DNA from: Pseudonocardia endophytica
GTDB lineage: Bacteria; Actinomycetota; Actinomycetes; Mycobacteriales; Pseudonocardiaceae
Assembly: GCF_004339565.1 (NCBI RefSeq)
Contig: NZ_SMFZ01000002.1
Coordinates: forward strand, 1,054,001 to 1,118,000
Direction of reading: 5' to 3'
DNA: 64,000 bases
Position 1 is the first letter of the stretch. Every line of letters starts with the position of its first letter. The translations under genes and the position numbers were made by a program. Of the stretch, positions 50,768 through 59,496 are shown piece after piece. The notes under the pieces are model-generated. The model was given only the letters and a program-made list of their open reading frames with translations. It was not told where the DNA came from and searched no databases.

Positions 50768-50974
50768 CACGGTGATCCGGTGTTCGCGCACCGGTTCGGT
50801 GGGTGCACGCTGCCGGGCGCAGGCGTTCTCCGGGTCCGCGTGCGTTCTCCGGATCGGTACGTGTTCACCAGCTCGGCTCGCGGCAGCCCACCGCTCCTGT
50901 CGACGGCCGTGTGATCGCCGGTCGAGGAGGGATCGGTTCGCCTGGCGAACGCTGTGCTCCACGACGGGGGATCA
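50768..50974. repeat. 207-bp direct repeat, copy 2
   Basis: Second copy, offset 395 bp from copy 1, in the same orientation. It carries the same GTTCGCC-T-GGCGAAC palindrome (50936-50950). Confidence 0.85.
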
Positions 50975-51092
50975 TCCGTCGGGACGCCCGCCCGTTCGGC
51001 GCGGTCGGGTGGGGCCCGACTCCGGCGTAACGATCGCGCGGCACGTTCACGCATCGGCGCGCGGGGGTGGGCGTCGCCTACGGAGCGCGACA

Positions 51093-51098
51093 TAGGGT
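51093..51098 (+). promoter_or_regulatory. -10 box of the gamma-lyase gene (leaderless-type)
   Basis: TAGGGT, 6 nt before ATG 51105. Confidence 0.4.
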
Positions 51099-51104
51099 TG
51101 CCCG

Positions 51105-52235
51105 ATGAGCGGTGACGGGACCTGGTGCGTGCGAGGCGGGGCCCCGGCGCCGGGGACGCGGGTGGTCGGTTCCCCGGTGCACGACGGGCCGGTCCTCACC
51201 ACCGCGTTCCACCTCGGACTGCCGCACGACGAGTCGTCGGGAACCGATTTCTACGCCCGCGCGGACAACCCGACATGGCGCGAGCTCGAGGCTGCGATCG
51301 GTGCCCTCGACGGCGGGCCGTGCACCGTGTTCGGGTCCGGGATGGCCGCGATCGCCGCCGTGCTGCGGGCGTGCACCACCGCGGACCGCGGGGTGCTGAT
51401 GCCCAGCGACGGGTACTACGTCGCCCGCGTCCTGGCCGACGAGGAGCTCGCGCCGCTCGGCATCGACGTCCGGCAGTGCGCGACGGCCGGCGACTGGCAC
51501 GACGCCGTCGCCGCCGGACCGCCGCCCGGGCTGGTGCTCCTGGAGACGCCGTCGAACCCTGGGCTCGAGGTGTGCGACATCGCGGAGGTCGCCGAGGCCG
51601 CGCACGCCGTCGGTGCGCTGCTCGCCGTCGACAACACGACGGCGACCCCGCTCGGGCAGCGGCCGCTGGACCTGGGCGCGGACATCGTCGTCGCGAGCGA
51701 CACGAAGGCGCTGGCCGGGCACGGCGACGTGCTGCTCGGGCACGTCAGCACGGCCGACCCGGTGCTGGCCGAGAAGCTGCGGGCGGCCCGCACCCGCGGC
51801 GGCGCCGTGCCGGGGCCGATGGAGGCGTGGCTCGTGCTGCGCGGGCTGGGCACGCTGGACCTGCGCCTGGCGCGTCAGGCGCAGAACGCGCGGGCGCTCG
51901 CCGTCGCGATCCGGGAGCACCCCGCGGCGCGCGACGTGCGCTGGCCTGGGCTGGCCGACGACCCGTCGCACCGGCTGGCGTCCGTCCAGATGCGACGGTG
52001 GAACGGGATCCTGCGGTTCACGCTGGGATCCGAGCACGCGGTGGGGGAGTTCCTGGCCGCCACCACGATGGTCGACTCCGCGACGAGCTTCGGGAGCTTG
52101 CGCACGTCGGCCGACCGTCGCGCGCGGTGGGGCGACGCGGTCCCGCCGGGCCTGGTCCGCCTGTCCGCGGGCTGCGAGGACACCGACGACCTCGTCGACG
52201 ACGTCCTGCGCGGCCTGGACGCGGTGGCCCGCTGA
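51105..52235 (+). CDS. Cystathionine gamma-lyase-type PLP enzyme
   Basis: 376 residues, Cys/Met metabolism PLP fold type I. The PLP Lys is in VASDTKALAGHGDVLLGH. VFGSGMAAIAAVL binds the phosphate and LLETPSNPGLEVCDIAEVA has the pyridine-ring Asp region. RTSADRRARWGDAVPPGLVRLSAGCEDTDDLVDDV is the family C-terminal signature (R-L-S-x-G-x-E-D). It cleaves or makes cystathionine or a related thioether; exact activity is not told by sequence. Just downstream of the duplicated gap; ATG start. Confidence 0.9.
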   Translation: MSGDGTWCVRGGAPAPGTRVVGSPVHDGPVLTTAFHLGLPHDESSGTDFYARADNPTWRELEAAIGALDGGPCTVFGSGMAAIAAVLRACTTADRGVLMPSDGYYVARVLADEELAPLGIDVRQCATAGDWHDAVAAGPPPGLVLLETPSNPGLEVCDIAEVAEAAHAVGALLAVDNTTATPLGQRPLDLGADIVVASDTKALAGHGDVLLGHVSTADPVLAEKLRAARTRGGAVPGPMEAWLVLRGLGTLDLRLARQAQNARALAVAIREHPAARDVRWPGLADDPSHRLASVQMRRWNGILRFTLGSEHAVGEFLAATTMVDSATSFGSLRTSADRRARWGDAVPPGLVRLSAGCEDTDDLVDDVLRGLDAVAR

Positions 52236-52320
52236 CGCGCCGACGCGGTGGTCCGGCAGGGCCCGCCGTCGGCGCCGCCCGGACCTGCTCGGTGGTGAGG
52301 CCGGGCCGGCACAGTGGCGT

Positions 52321-52600
52321 GGCCGGGCTGCACGGGGGTGCCCGCCGGGCCCGAGCGGCGTATGGCCGGGCTGCACGGGAGTGCCCGCCGGGCCCGAGCG
52401 GCGTATGGCCGGGGCCGCACGGTGGTTGCCGCCCGGACCCGCTCGCTGGGCGCGGCCGGTGCCGCACTGGTGGCGTCGGCCGGGCTGGGCGGTGGCGTGC
52501 TCGGGCCGCGCTGGTGGCGTCGGCCGGGCTGGGCGGTGGCGTGCTCGGGCCGCGCTGGTGGCGTCGGCCGGGTCTGGACGGCGGCGTGGCCGGGCCACGT
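52321..52600. repeat. Two adjacent minisatellites, 43-bp and 44-bp units
   Basis: Array 1 (52321-52430) has about 2.5 copies of a 43-bp unit, with CTGCACGGG at 52328 and 52371. Array 2 (52467-52600) has three copies of a 44-bp unit, with CTGGTGGCGTCGGCCGGG at 52467, 52511 and 52555, the last diverging. No gene is seen in the 459-bp gap 52236-52694. Confidence 0.8.
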
Positions 52601-52694
52601 GTGACGTCAGCCCGGCCCGCACGGTGGCGGCGGTCACGGCCCGCCACGGCCGGTGCGGCGTAACGGGACCGGGCGCAGGGGCGAACGGCCAGAC

Positions 52695-53591
52695 GTGATC
52701 ACCGATCCGACCTGTCCGGCGTGCGGCGACCGCGCGCGGGAGCTCCCGCACGTCGTCGAGGAACGGTACCGGCTGTTGCGCTGCGCCGGGTGCGGCACGG
52801 AGTTCCTGCACGACCCCGCGCCTGCCGCCGAGGACGGGACGGACAGCGAGTACTGGGAGGACTACAAGTTCGCCGTCTACGCCTCGCCGGACGTGCGCCG
52901 CGGCTACGAGGAGCGCTACGCGTTCGCGTTCGACCGCCTCGCCGCGCGGACCGGGACGGCACCCGGCTCCGTGCTCGACGTCGGCTGCGGGATCGGCAAC
53001 TTCCTGGCCTGGTCGTCGGCGCGCGGCGCGGCGTCGGTCGGCGTCGACGTGGACGCGACGGCGGTCGCCGGCGCCCGTGAGCGCGGCCTGACCGCGGTGC
53101 TCCCGGACGGGCTCGACGGCGCGCTGGACGGCCCGGTGGACGTGCTGACGATGTGGGACGTGATCGAGCACGTCGCGGACCCGACGGCGTTCGTCGCGGA
53201 CGTCGTGGACCGGCTGCGCCCCGGCGGGCACCTGCTGCTCGAGACCCCGGACGCGGCGTTCCCGGTCCGCCCCGCCGTGCGCGCCGTGAATCGGCTCAGC
53301 GGGGGCCGGGTCGACGTCGCCAGGCGGATGTACTACTGGGAGCACAAGATCTACTTCACCGAGGAGGGCCTGCGCAGGGTGTTCGCCCCGTTCGGTGTCG
53401 ACCTCGTCGAGGTGCACCGGCTGACGTCGCCGCAGGCGAAGATGCAGGCCACGTTCGACCACCTCGCCGAGGAACGCCAGGCGTCCACCGTGGACACGCT
53501 GGTGGCACGCGGGTGGCCGGTCGCCGAGCAGCTGTTCCGGCGGATCGGGCGCGGCAACAAGCTGGTCGCACTGGCCCGCAAGCGGGGCTGA
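52695..53591 (+). CDS. Zinc-ribbon SAM-dependent methyltransferase (class I)
   Basis: 298 residues. An N-terminal zinc ribbon (CPACGD...CAGCG) is followed by a class I fold: SVLDVGCGIGNFLAWSSARGA (SAM loop), GVDVDATAVAGARERGL and DVIEHVADPTAFVADVVDRLRPGGHLLLETPD. The C-terminus includes YYWEHKIYFTEEGLRRVFAPFG. Such methyltransferases modify sugars or lipids in surface glycan clusters. GTG 52695 was taken to start VITDPTCPACGD. The stop codon lies in the first unit of the 70-bp tandem array. Confidence 0.88.
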   Translation: MITDPTCPACGDRARELPHVVEERYRLLRCAGCGTEFLHDPAPAAEDGTDSEYWEDYKFAVYASPDVRRGYEERYAFAFDRLAARTGTAPGSVLDVGCGIGNFLAWSSARGAASVGVDVDATAVAGARERGLTAVLPDGLDGALDGPVDVLTMWDVIEHVADPTAFVADVVDRLRPGGHLLLETPDAAFPVRPAVRAVNRLSGGRVDVARRMYYWEHKIYFTEEGLRRVFAPFGVDLVEVHRLTSPQAKMQATFDHLAEERQASTVDTLVARGWPVAEQLFRRIGRGNKLVALARKRG

Positions 53592-54066
53592 CCGGCCCGG
53601 CGTGCCCGGAGCCCGGCGCGGGCCGGAGCGGCGAGCGGGTCAGCCGGCAAGTGGGGCTGACCGGCCGCGGCGTGCCCGGAGCCCGGCGCGGGCCGGAGCG
53701 GCGAGCGGGTCAGCCGGCAAGTGGGGCTGACCGGCCGCGGCGTGCCCGGAGCCCGGCGCGGGCCGGAGCGGCGAGCGGGTCAGCCGGCAAGTGGGGCTGA
53801 CCGGCCGCGGCGTGCCCGGAGCCCGGCGCGGGCCGGAGCGGCGAGCGGGTCAGCCGGCAAGTGGGGCTGACCGGCCGCGGCGTGCCCGGAGCCCGGCGCG
53901 GGCCGGAGCGGCGAGCGGGTCAGCCGGCAAGTGGGGCTGACCGGCCGCGGCGTGCCCGGAGCCCGGCGCGGGCCGGAGCGGCGAGCGGGTCAGCCGGCAA
54001 GCGGGGCTGACCGGCCGCGGCGTGCCCGGAACCTGGCCCGGCCCGGAGCGGCGAGCGCGTCAGCCG
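53578..54066. repeat. 70-bp tandem array, seven copies, across a convergent gene junction
   Basis: Copies start near 53578, 53648, 53718, 53788, 53858, 53928 and 53998. Each unit begins GCAAGTGGGGCTGACCGGCC and ends GCGGGTCAGCCG. The unit contains TGA in the frame that ends the left gene and TCA that ends the right gene. An 8-bp stem GGTCAGCC/GGCTGACC spans each unit boundary and a GCCCG-GCG-CGGGC hairpin lies inside each unit. Internal copies look identical; the first and last differ slightly. Confidence 0.92.
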
Positions 54067-55583
54067 GCGGCGGACGCGAACCGGCGCACCGACGACACCA
54101 GCTCCGCGGTCAGCGTCGGCGCCACGAGCCGCAGCACGGCCAGGAACACGGCTCCGACCAGCAGGATCTCGCCGACGAGCGTGAGCAGGGCGAGCGGGAG
54201 CGGCAGCGCGTCGGAGTGCACGACGAGGTGCTCCAGCGCCCCGACGACGGCGACCGCCACCGCGCCGGCGACCAGCGCAGGGACGAGCCCGCCGAGCACC
54301 GTGCGCACCGGGGTCCCGGTCACGTGCCCGGCGACGACCACGGCCGTCAGCCCCATCAGCAGGTTCGCCCCGGAGATCGCCAGGCCGACGCCGAGCAGGC
54401 CGTAGGGCAGCAGCGCGACCAGCAGCACGACCGTCGAGACCAGGCTCACCGCCGTCGTCCAGTGCAGCAGGTGCGAGCGCCCGCTGCCCTTCACCGCCTC
54501 GTCGGAGACGGCGCCGAGGCCCTCGCCGAGGCCGAACCCGGCCATCGCGGCGAACGCCAGCCCAGCCTCCCGCCACGGTTCGCCGAGCAGCGTCACCACC
54601 AGCGGCTCCCCGAGCGCGACGAGCACGGCGGCCAGCACGGCGGACACTGTCCAGACCGCGGCCAGCGCGCGCCGGAAGCCGGCCCGGAACCGTTCCGGGT
54701 CGCCCGCGATCCGCGCGAACGCGGGCAGCAGCACGTACGCCCCGATCTCGACGACGGCGGTGCCGGGCAGCATCGCCAGCCGCCGCCCGTAGCGGTACTG
54801 GCCGACGGCGCCCTCGTCGAGCCGCCGCCCGACGAACGCCGTCTCGATCACCTCGCGCAGCCGCCACGCCGTCCCGTTCACGACGAGCGGGAAGCTGAAC
54901 CGCGCCAGCTCGCGCCACAGCGCCACCGACGGCGTGCCGCGGCCCGGCCGCCACCGGCCCAGCGACCAGGACGCCACCACCCACACGCCGTAGGAGGCGT
55001 AGTTGGCGATCACCAGGCTCCACACGCCGTGGCCGGCGACGGCCAGCCCGATCGCCACGCCCGCGTTCGTGATCGCCACGACCGGGTTCACGATCAGCCG
55101 CCTGCGGAAGTCGAAGCGCCGCTGCATCAACGCGTCCGGGACGACGGTCAGCGCGTGCAGCAGCGTGACCCCGGACGTGATCGCGGCGATCGTGCCGACG
55201 GCGTCGCTGTCGAACAGGAGACCGATCAGCGGGGCGCACGCCAGCGCCGCAGCGGACAGCAGCACGCCCGCGCCGAGCGACGCCCAGAACACCGTGTCGG
55301 CCGCGTCCCGGACGTCGGAGCCCCTGCGCTGGATCAGGGCCACGGCGAGCCCGTCGGCCGATGTGGACACGAGGAACCCGGTCAGCACCGTGCCCGCGGC
55401 GAACAGGCCGATCTCGGCCGGGGTGAGCAGCCGGGCCAGCACCACGATCTGGGCGAACGCGACGATCTGCAGCACGGCGAACGTGCCGGCGGAGATGACG
55501 GCGCCGTGGCGCAGCGTCCGGCTCAGCGATCCGACCGCACCGGACTCGTCGGGACTCGCGGGCCCGTCCGGGCCGGGAGTCAT
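54060..55583 (-). CDS. Polysaccharide flippase (Wzx/MATE-like)
   Basis: 507 residues, about 14 membrane helices. The N-terminus RTLRHGAVISAGTFAVLQIVAFAQIVVLARLLTPAEIGLFAAG is the polysaccharide-export pattern (R-L-L-T/x-P-x-E-x-G). It flips undecaprenol-linked repeat units across the membrane. ATG 55583 overlaps the glycosyltransferase gene by 4 bp (ATGA). The 3' end lies in the 70-bp array. It is transcribed opposite to the rest of the cluster. Confidence 0.88.
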   Translation of the reverse strand: MTPGPDGPASPDESGAVGSLSRTLRHGAVISAGTFAVLQIVAFAQIVVLARLLTPAEIGLFAAGTVLTGFLVSTSADGLAVALIQRRGSDVRDAADTVFWASLGAGVLLSAAALACAPLIGLLFDSDAVGTIAAITSGVTLLHALTVVPDALMQRRFDFRRRLIVNPVVAITNAGVAIGLAVAGHGVWSLVIANYASYGVWVVASWSLGRWRPGRGTPSVALWRELARFSFPLVVNGTAWRLREVIETAFVGRRLDEGAVGQYRYGRRLAMLPGTAVVEIGAYVLLPAFARIAGDPERFRAGFRRALAAVWTVSAVLAAVLVALGEPLVVTLLGEPWREAGLAFAAMAGFGLGEGLGAVSDEAVKGSGRSHLLHWTTAVSLVSTVVLLVALLPYGLLGVGLAISGANLLMGLTAVVVAGHVTGTPVRTVLGGLVPALVAGAVAVAVVGALEHLVVHSDALPLPLALLTLVGEILLVGAVFLAVLRLVAPTLTAELVSSVRRFASAAG

Positions 55584-56563
55584 CGGGCGGCGACGGGGCG
55601 GGGCGCGATGCGCCGCTGGTGCATCCGGATCGTCGTGCCGGGTGCCACCGCCACGGCGGCGGCGATCGCCAGCGTGCGCAGGTCGATCTTCTGGCGCAGC
55701 GCCTCCCGGGACGCCCGGCGGGCGCCCGCGACGTCGCCGTCGGACAGCGCGACCCGCGCCCCGACGACGCCGCGCCGGTGGCGGCTGCGACGGATCTCGC
55801 GCTCGAGGGCGGCCAGGTCCTCTGGTCGCCCGGACTCGTGCGCGAAGTGCGTGACGACCGCCTCGCGCTGCTCCTCGAGCGTGATCACCGACCGCCCACC
55901 GCGGCTGATCGACTCGACGGCCTGGCTGTAGCTCGCGAGCTTGTCCGGCAGGACGACGATCGCATGCCCTCCCGCCGCGATGCGCAGGAAGAACTGCAGG
56001 TCGCCGACCGCGGCCGTGGTGTCGTCGAACTCGCCGTAGGACTCCCACAGCTCGCGGCGGACCAGGGCGGTGTAGTACGGGCAGAGGCCCTCGATCAGCT
56101 CGGCCAGTGTCACCACGTGCGCCGGGTCGGGCCGCGGAGAACCTCCGTTCTCCATGTAGGACAGCGGGAGCCGCTCGCCGGTGCGCGCGGAGAAGAACCA
56201 CGCGTCGCAGCAGGCGACGCCCAGGTCGGGGCGGGAGTCCAGCAGGTCGCCGAGGCGGGCGCAGAACTCCGGCTCGACGTGATCGTCGCTGTTCAGGACG
56301 CTCACGTAACGACCGCGTGCGGCGGCGCCCGCCGTGTTCAGCCCGCCCGCGACGCCGCGGTTCTCCTGGCGGAGGAGGCGCACCCGCGGGTCCACATCGG
56401 AGTACCGGGTGACGATGGCCGCCATCTCGTCGGACATCCCGTTGTCGACGACGACGAGCTCCCAGTCCGGATCCGTCTGGGCACGCACCGAGTCGATCAT
56501 CCCGGAGACCCGGTCCTCGGTGCGGTAGGCCGTGGACAGGAAACTGACCCGCGGTACGTGCAT
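55580..56563 (-). CDS. Family 2 glycosyltransferase
   Basis: 327 residues, GT-A fold. VSFLSTAYRTEDRVSGMIDSVRAQTDPDWELVVVDNGM has the family N-terminal sequence; YVSVLNSDDHVEP holds the D-D metal motif (DxD-like). The C-terminal half reads DLQFFLRIAAGGHAIVVLPDKLASY. It transfers a sugar from a nucleotide donor, probably in assembling the repeat unit. Transcribed with the flippase from the divergent promoter near 56600. ATG 56563 starts MHVPRVSFL. Confidence 0.9.
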   Translation of the reverse strand: MHVPRVSFLSTAYRTEDRVSGMIDSVRAQTDPDWELVVVDNGMSDEMAAIVTRYSDVDPRVRLLRQENRGVAGGLNTAGAAARGRYVSVLNSDDHVEPEFCARLGDLLDSRPDLGVACCDAWFFSARTGERLPLSYMENGGSPRPDPAHVVTLAELIEGLCPYYTALVRRELWESYGEFDDTTAAVGDLQFFLRIAAGGHAIVVLPDKLASYSQAVESISRGGRSVITLEEQREAVVTHFAHESGRPEDLAALEREIRRSRHRRGVVGARVALSDGDVAGARRASREALRQKIDLRTLAIAAAVAVAPGTTIRMHQRRIAPRPVAAR

Positions 56564-56648
56564 CCGCCGGTTCCCTCCTCCATCAGAAGCCCGCTGCCGT
56601 TCTCGTGGACAGCATCGGAACGGACCGGTCCGAGCGTTACGGCGATCA

Positions 56649-56686
56649 CCCGCTCGGGGGCCCGTCGGCCGTAACGGCCGAGCGGG
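56649..56686. promoter_or_regulatory. Hairpin in the divergent polysaccharide promoter region
   Basis: CCCGCTCGG (56649-56657) pairs with CCGAGCGGG (56678-56686). An alternative palindrome, CGGCCGT-A-ACGGCCG (56666-56680), overlaps the right arm. Sits between the divergent GT2/flippase and methyltransferase operons. Could be an operator or a 5' UTR structure. Confidence 0.45.
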
Positions 56687-56735
56687 GGTTCACGACGGGT
56701 ACCGAGACGGCCGAGTTCGACCGAGGAGACCAATC

Positions 56736-57485
56736 GTGGTGCTGCACAAGCTCCCCGCGCCAGCGCGCCGGGTGGCCAGGACCGCCGTGCGGGGTGCCGC
56801 GGTACCGACCCGCACCGCCGTCCACGCCGTCCTCCGCCGCCGTCCCGAGCTGGCCCGGCACGTCGCGGACTGGGGCTGGCTGTGGCAGCCGGGCTGGGGA
56901 CGGCGCCACCACGAGCGGTTCTACGGCGCCACCGGCGACCCGTACGGGTTCGACACGAAGCCCTTCGAGCAGGCGAAGTACGACGAGCTGCTCTCCGTGC
57001 TGCCGGACGGCCGCTACGCGAGGGGGCTGGAGGTCGGCTGCGCCGAGGGAGCGTTCACCGAGCGGCTCGCGACGCGGTGCGACGCGGTCGTCGGCACCGA
57101 CATCTCCGAGGTCGCGATCGAGCGGGCCCGGCAGCGGTTCGCCGGACGTCCGGAGATCGAGCTGCAGCGCCGCACGCTCCCGCTGGACTTCCCGGACGGG
57201 ACGTTCGACGCGATCGTCTGCTCGGACGTCGTGTACCTCTGGGAGCGCGGGATCGTCGAGATCGGACTGTCCACGATGATCGAGCGGCTCCGGCCGGGAG
57301 GCGCGCTCGTGCTGCTGCACTACCTCGGCACGTTCGGCCAGCCGATCCACGCGAACGACGTGCACGAGCTCGCGCTGAAACTCGGCGCCGCGGCCGGTCT
57401 GGACCACCCGACCGGTTACGTGCACGCCGACGTCGGTCCGCACGGCGCGGGGTTCCGCGTCGACGTCCTCGCCAGGGTGGACTGA
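56736..57485 (+). CDS. NodS-like SAM-dependent methyltransferase
   Basis: 249 residues. GDPYGFDTKPFEQAKYDELLSVLPDGRYARGLEVGCAEGAFTERLATRCDAVVGTDISEVAI follows the NodS (nodulation protein S) pattern, with the SAM loop EVGCAEGAFTERLA. DAIVCSDVVYLWERG is the catalytic region. NodS itself N-methylates a sugar amine; here it may methylate a glycan building block. GTG 56736 follows CCGAGGAGA. First gene of a five-gene operon, with overlaps at every junction (1 bp here). Confidence 0.86.
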   Translation: MVLHKLPAPARRVARTAVRGAAVPTRTAVHAVLRRRPELARHVADWGWLWQPGWGRRHHERFYGATGDPYGFDTKPFEQAKYDELLSVLPDGRYARGLEVGCAEGAFTERLATRCDAVVGTDISEVAIERARQRFAGRPEIELQRRTLPLDFPDGTFDAIVCSDVVYLWERGIVEIGLSTMIERLRPGGALVLLHYLGTFGQPIHANDVHELALKLGAAAGLDHPTGYVHADVGPHGAGFRVDVLARVD

Positions 57486-58375
57486 TGCTCGCCCCCGCAC
57501 ACCGCGTCGACGGCCTCGTGGACTGGCCGGCAGAGCCCGAGCGCGTCGGGCGCTGGCCGGTTTACGTCGACTTCGACGACAGCGTCCTCGACCGTGACCA
57601 CCTCATGTCCTCCGGCGGTGCCAGCAGCATCGACCGCGGGAAGGGCCTGGTCGCGAACGTCCGCCGCGCGGTGCGCCGGATCGTCAACCCGGACACCGTG
57701 ACCCGCCGCAACGTCGACGTCCTCGTGGACGCGCTGCACCGCGAGAGCGGGACGTCGGTCCTGCCCGTGGTGCTCGTCGTCGGCGGCGGCGAGATCGGCA
57801 ACGGCGCGGACCGCCTGTACACCGACCCTCGTGTCGAGGTCGTGGCGTTCGACATCTACGCGGGCCCGAACGTGCAGTTCGTGGCGGACGCGCACCGGAT
57901 CCCGTTCGCCGACGGGTCGGTGGACGCGGTGGTCGTGCAGGCCGTGCTGGAGCACGTGCTGGACCCGGCCCGGGTGGTCGCCGAGATCCACCGCGTGCTG
58001 CGCCCGGACGGCATCGTGTACGCCGAGACCCCGTTCCTGCAGCAGGTGCACGAGGCGGCCTACGACTTCACCCGGTTCACCGAGTCCGGGCACCGGTGGC
58101 TGTTCCGCGAGTTCTCCCGGATGGACTCCGGCGTGGTCGGCGGCCCCGGCGTCCAGCTGATCTGGACGCTGGGCGCGGTCGTCACCGGGCTCACCCGGTC
58201 GCGCACGGCAGGCCGCCTGACCCGGCTCGCGCTGTTCTGGTTGCGTTTCATGGACCACGTGATCCCGGCCTCGTACCAGGTGGACGGCGCCTGCGGTGTC
58301 TACTTCATGGGCCGCCGCTCCGAGGCGGCGCTGCCGGCGGCCGAGATGCCCGTCCAGTACCGCGGGGCGCAGTGA
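57485..58375 (+). CDS. SAM-dependent methyltransferase (class I)
   Basis: 296 residues. The SAM-binding region is VVLVVGGGEIGNGADRL, with VVAFDIYAGPNVQFVADAHRIPFADGSVDAVVVQAVLEHVLDPARVVAEIHRVLRPDGIVYAETPF. The extra C-terminal region (RWLFREFSRMDSGVV...LTRSRTAGRLTRLALFWLRFMDHVI) could hold a membrane-associated helix. Probably a second glycan methylation step. ATG 57485 overlaps the previous stop by one base (TGATG). Confidence 0.85.
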   Translation: MLAPAHRVDGLVDWPAEPERVGRWPVYVDFDDSVLDRDHLMSSGGASSIDRGKGLVANVRRAVRRIVNPDTVTRRNVDVLVDALHRESGTSVLPVVLVVGGGEIGNGADRLYTDPRVEVVAFDIYAGPNVQFVADAHRIPFADGSVDAVVVQAVLEHVLDPARVVAEIHRVLRPDGIVYAETPFLQQVHEAAYDFTRFTESGHRWLFREFSRMDSGVVGGPGVQLIWTLGAVVTGLTRSRTAGRLTRLALFWLRFMDHVIPASYQVDGACGVYFMGRRSEAALPAAEMPVQYRGAQ

Positions 58376-59496
58376 CCGGTCCGCGGATCGCGTACGTCCT
58401 GACCCAGGACCGGGGCGGCCCGGTCGACGTGGCGCGCGCACTGGCCGCCGAGCTGCACCGCACCGGCGGCGCCGACGTGCGCGTGTTCGGGCCGCGGCCC
58501 GCGCGCGGAATCGGCCCGGACGTGGCGGACGTGTGGACGGTCTCCGGCGTCGGTACGAAGGGCGACGTCGGCGGGGCGCGTGCCCTGCTCGACCGGGTGC
58601 GCGCGTGGGGCCCCGACCTGGTGCACGCCCACGACCGTCGCGCCGGGCTGGTGCTCGCCTCGGCGGCCCTGCGGAGCAGGCGCAGGCGTCCGGTGCTCGT
58701 GCAGACCTACCACGGCGTGCCGGAGGACGTGTCCGAACGCTGGTTCCGCGGCGAGCCCGGCGTGGCGTCGCCGTCGCGCCACACCCGGGCCACGCTCGTC
58801 GCGGACGCCGTGCTGGCCCGCGTGCTCGACCGCACGGTCGTCCCGGCCGAGCCGATGCGCCGCTTCCTGCACGGGCGCCTGCGGGTGCCCGCCGCCCGGC
58901 TGCACCACGTGGACAACGGTCTAGCTCTGGGGGAGTCGCAGCCGCCGGAGGGACCGGTCCGGCATCTCCTCGTGGTCGGGCTCCTGCTGGCGCGCAAGGG
59001 GATCAGCGACCTGCTGGAGGCGCTGGCCCGGCCGGGGGTGTTCCCGCCGGACGCGCGGCTGACGATCGCCGGTGACGGTCCGGAGCGCGCCGCGATCGAG
59101 GCCCGGATCGCGCGGCCGGACCTGGCGGGCCGGGTCGCGATGCTCGGCTTCCGCCCGGACGTGCCGGAGCTGATGCGGGCCGCCGACGCCGTCGTCGTCC
59201 CGTCGCGGATGGAGCAGCAGCCGCTCGTCGTGATCGAGGCGATGGCCGCCGGCAAGCCGGTGCTGGCCACCGACACCGGCGACGCCGCGACGATGCTGGA
59301 CGCCCCGGGCGCCTCCCGGCACCTCGCCGTCCCGGGCGACGTCGGCTCGCTGGCCACGGCGCTGCGCGGCCTGTTCGACGACCCGGACCCCGCCCTGACC
59401 GGCAAGCGCCTTGCCGAACGCGCCGCCGAGCGGTACTCGTCCGCCGCGTGCGCCGAGGGACACCTGCGGCTCTACGCGGCCATGGGGGTCCGGTGA
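58372..59496 (+). CDS. Family 4 glycosyltransferase
   Basis: 374 residues, GT-B fold. The C-terminal donor site shows LTIAGDGPERAAIEARI, VPELMRAADAVVVPSRMEQQPLVVIEAMAAGKPVLATDTGDA with the E-x7-E motif (MEQQPLVVIEAMA). The N-terminal acceptor domain contains DLVHAHDRRAGLVLASAALRSRRR. GTG 58372 overlaps the methyltransferase stop. Likely adds a sugar to the lipid-linked repeat unit. Confidence 0.9.
   Translation: MTGPRIAYVLTQDRGGPVDVARALAAELHRTGGADVRVFGPRPARGIGPDVADVWTVSGVGTKGDVGGARALLDRVRAWGPDLVHAHDRRAGLVLASAALRSRRRRPVLVQTYHGVPEDVSERWFRGEPGVASPSRHTRATLVADAVLARVLDRTVVPAEPMRRFLHGRLRVPAARLHHVDNGLALGESQPPEGPVRHLLVVGLLLARKGISDLLEALARPGVFPPDARLTIAGDGPERAAIEARIARPDLAGRVAMLGFRPDVPELMRAADAVVVPSRMEQQPLVVIEAMAAGKPVLATDTGDAATMLDAPGASRHLAVPGDVGSLATALRGLFDDPDPALTGKRLAERAAERYSSAACAEGHLRLYAAMGVR

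Noticed and set aside
50373..50974. Insertion sequence or MITE
   Set aside because: The copies are direct, have no terminal inverted repeats or target-site duplication, and no transposase. Best described as a direct repeat of unknown kind.
53578..54066. CRISPR array
   Set aside because: Units are joined head to tail with no unique spacers and there are no cas genes. It is a tandem repeat.
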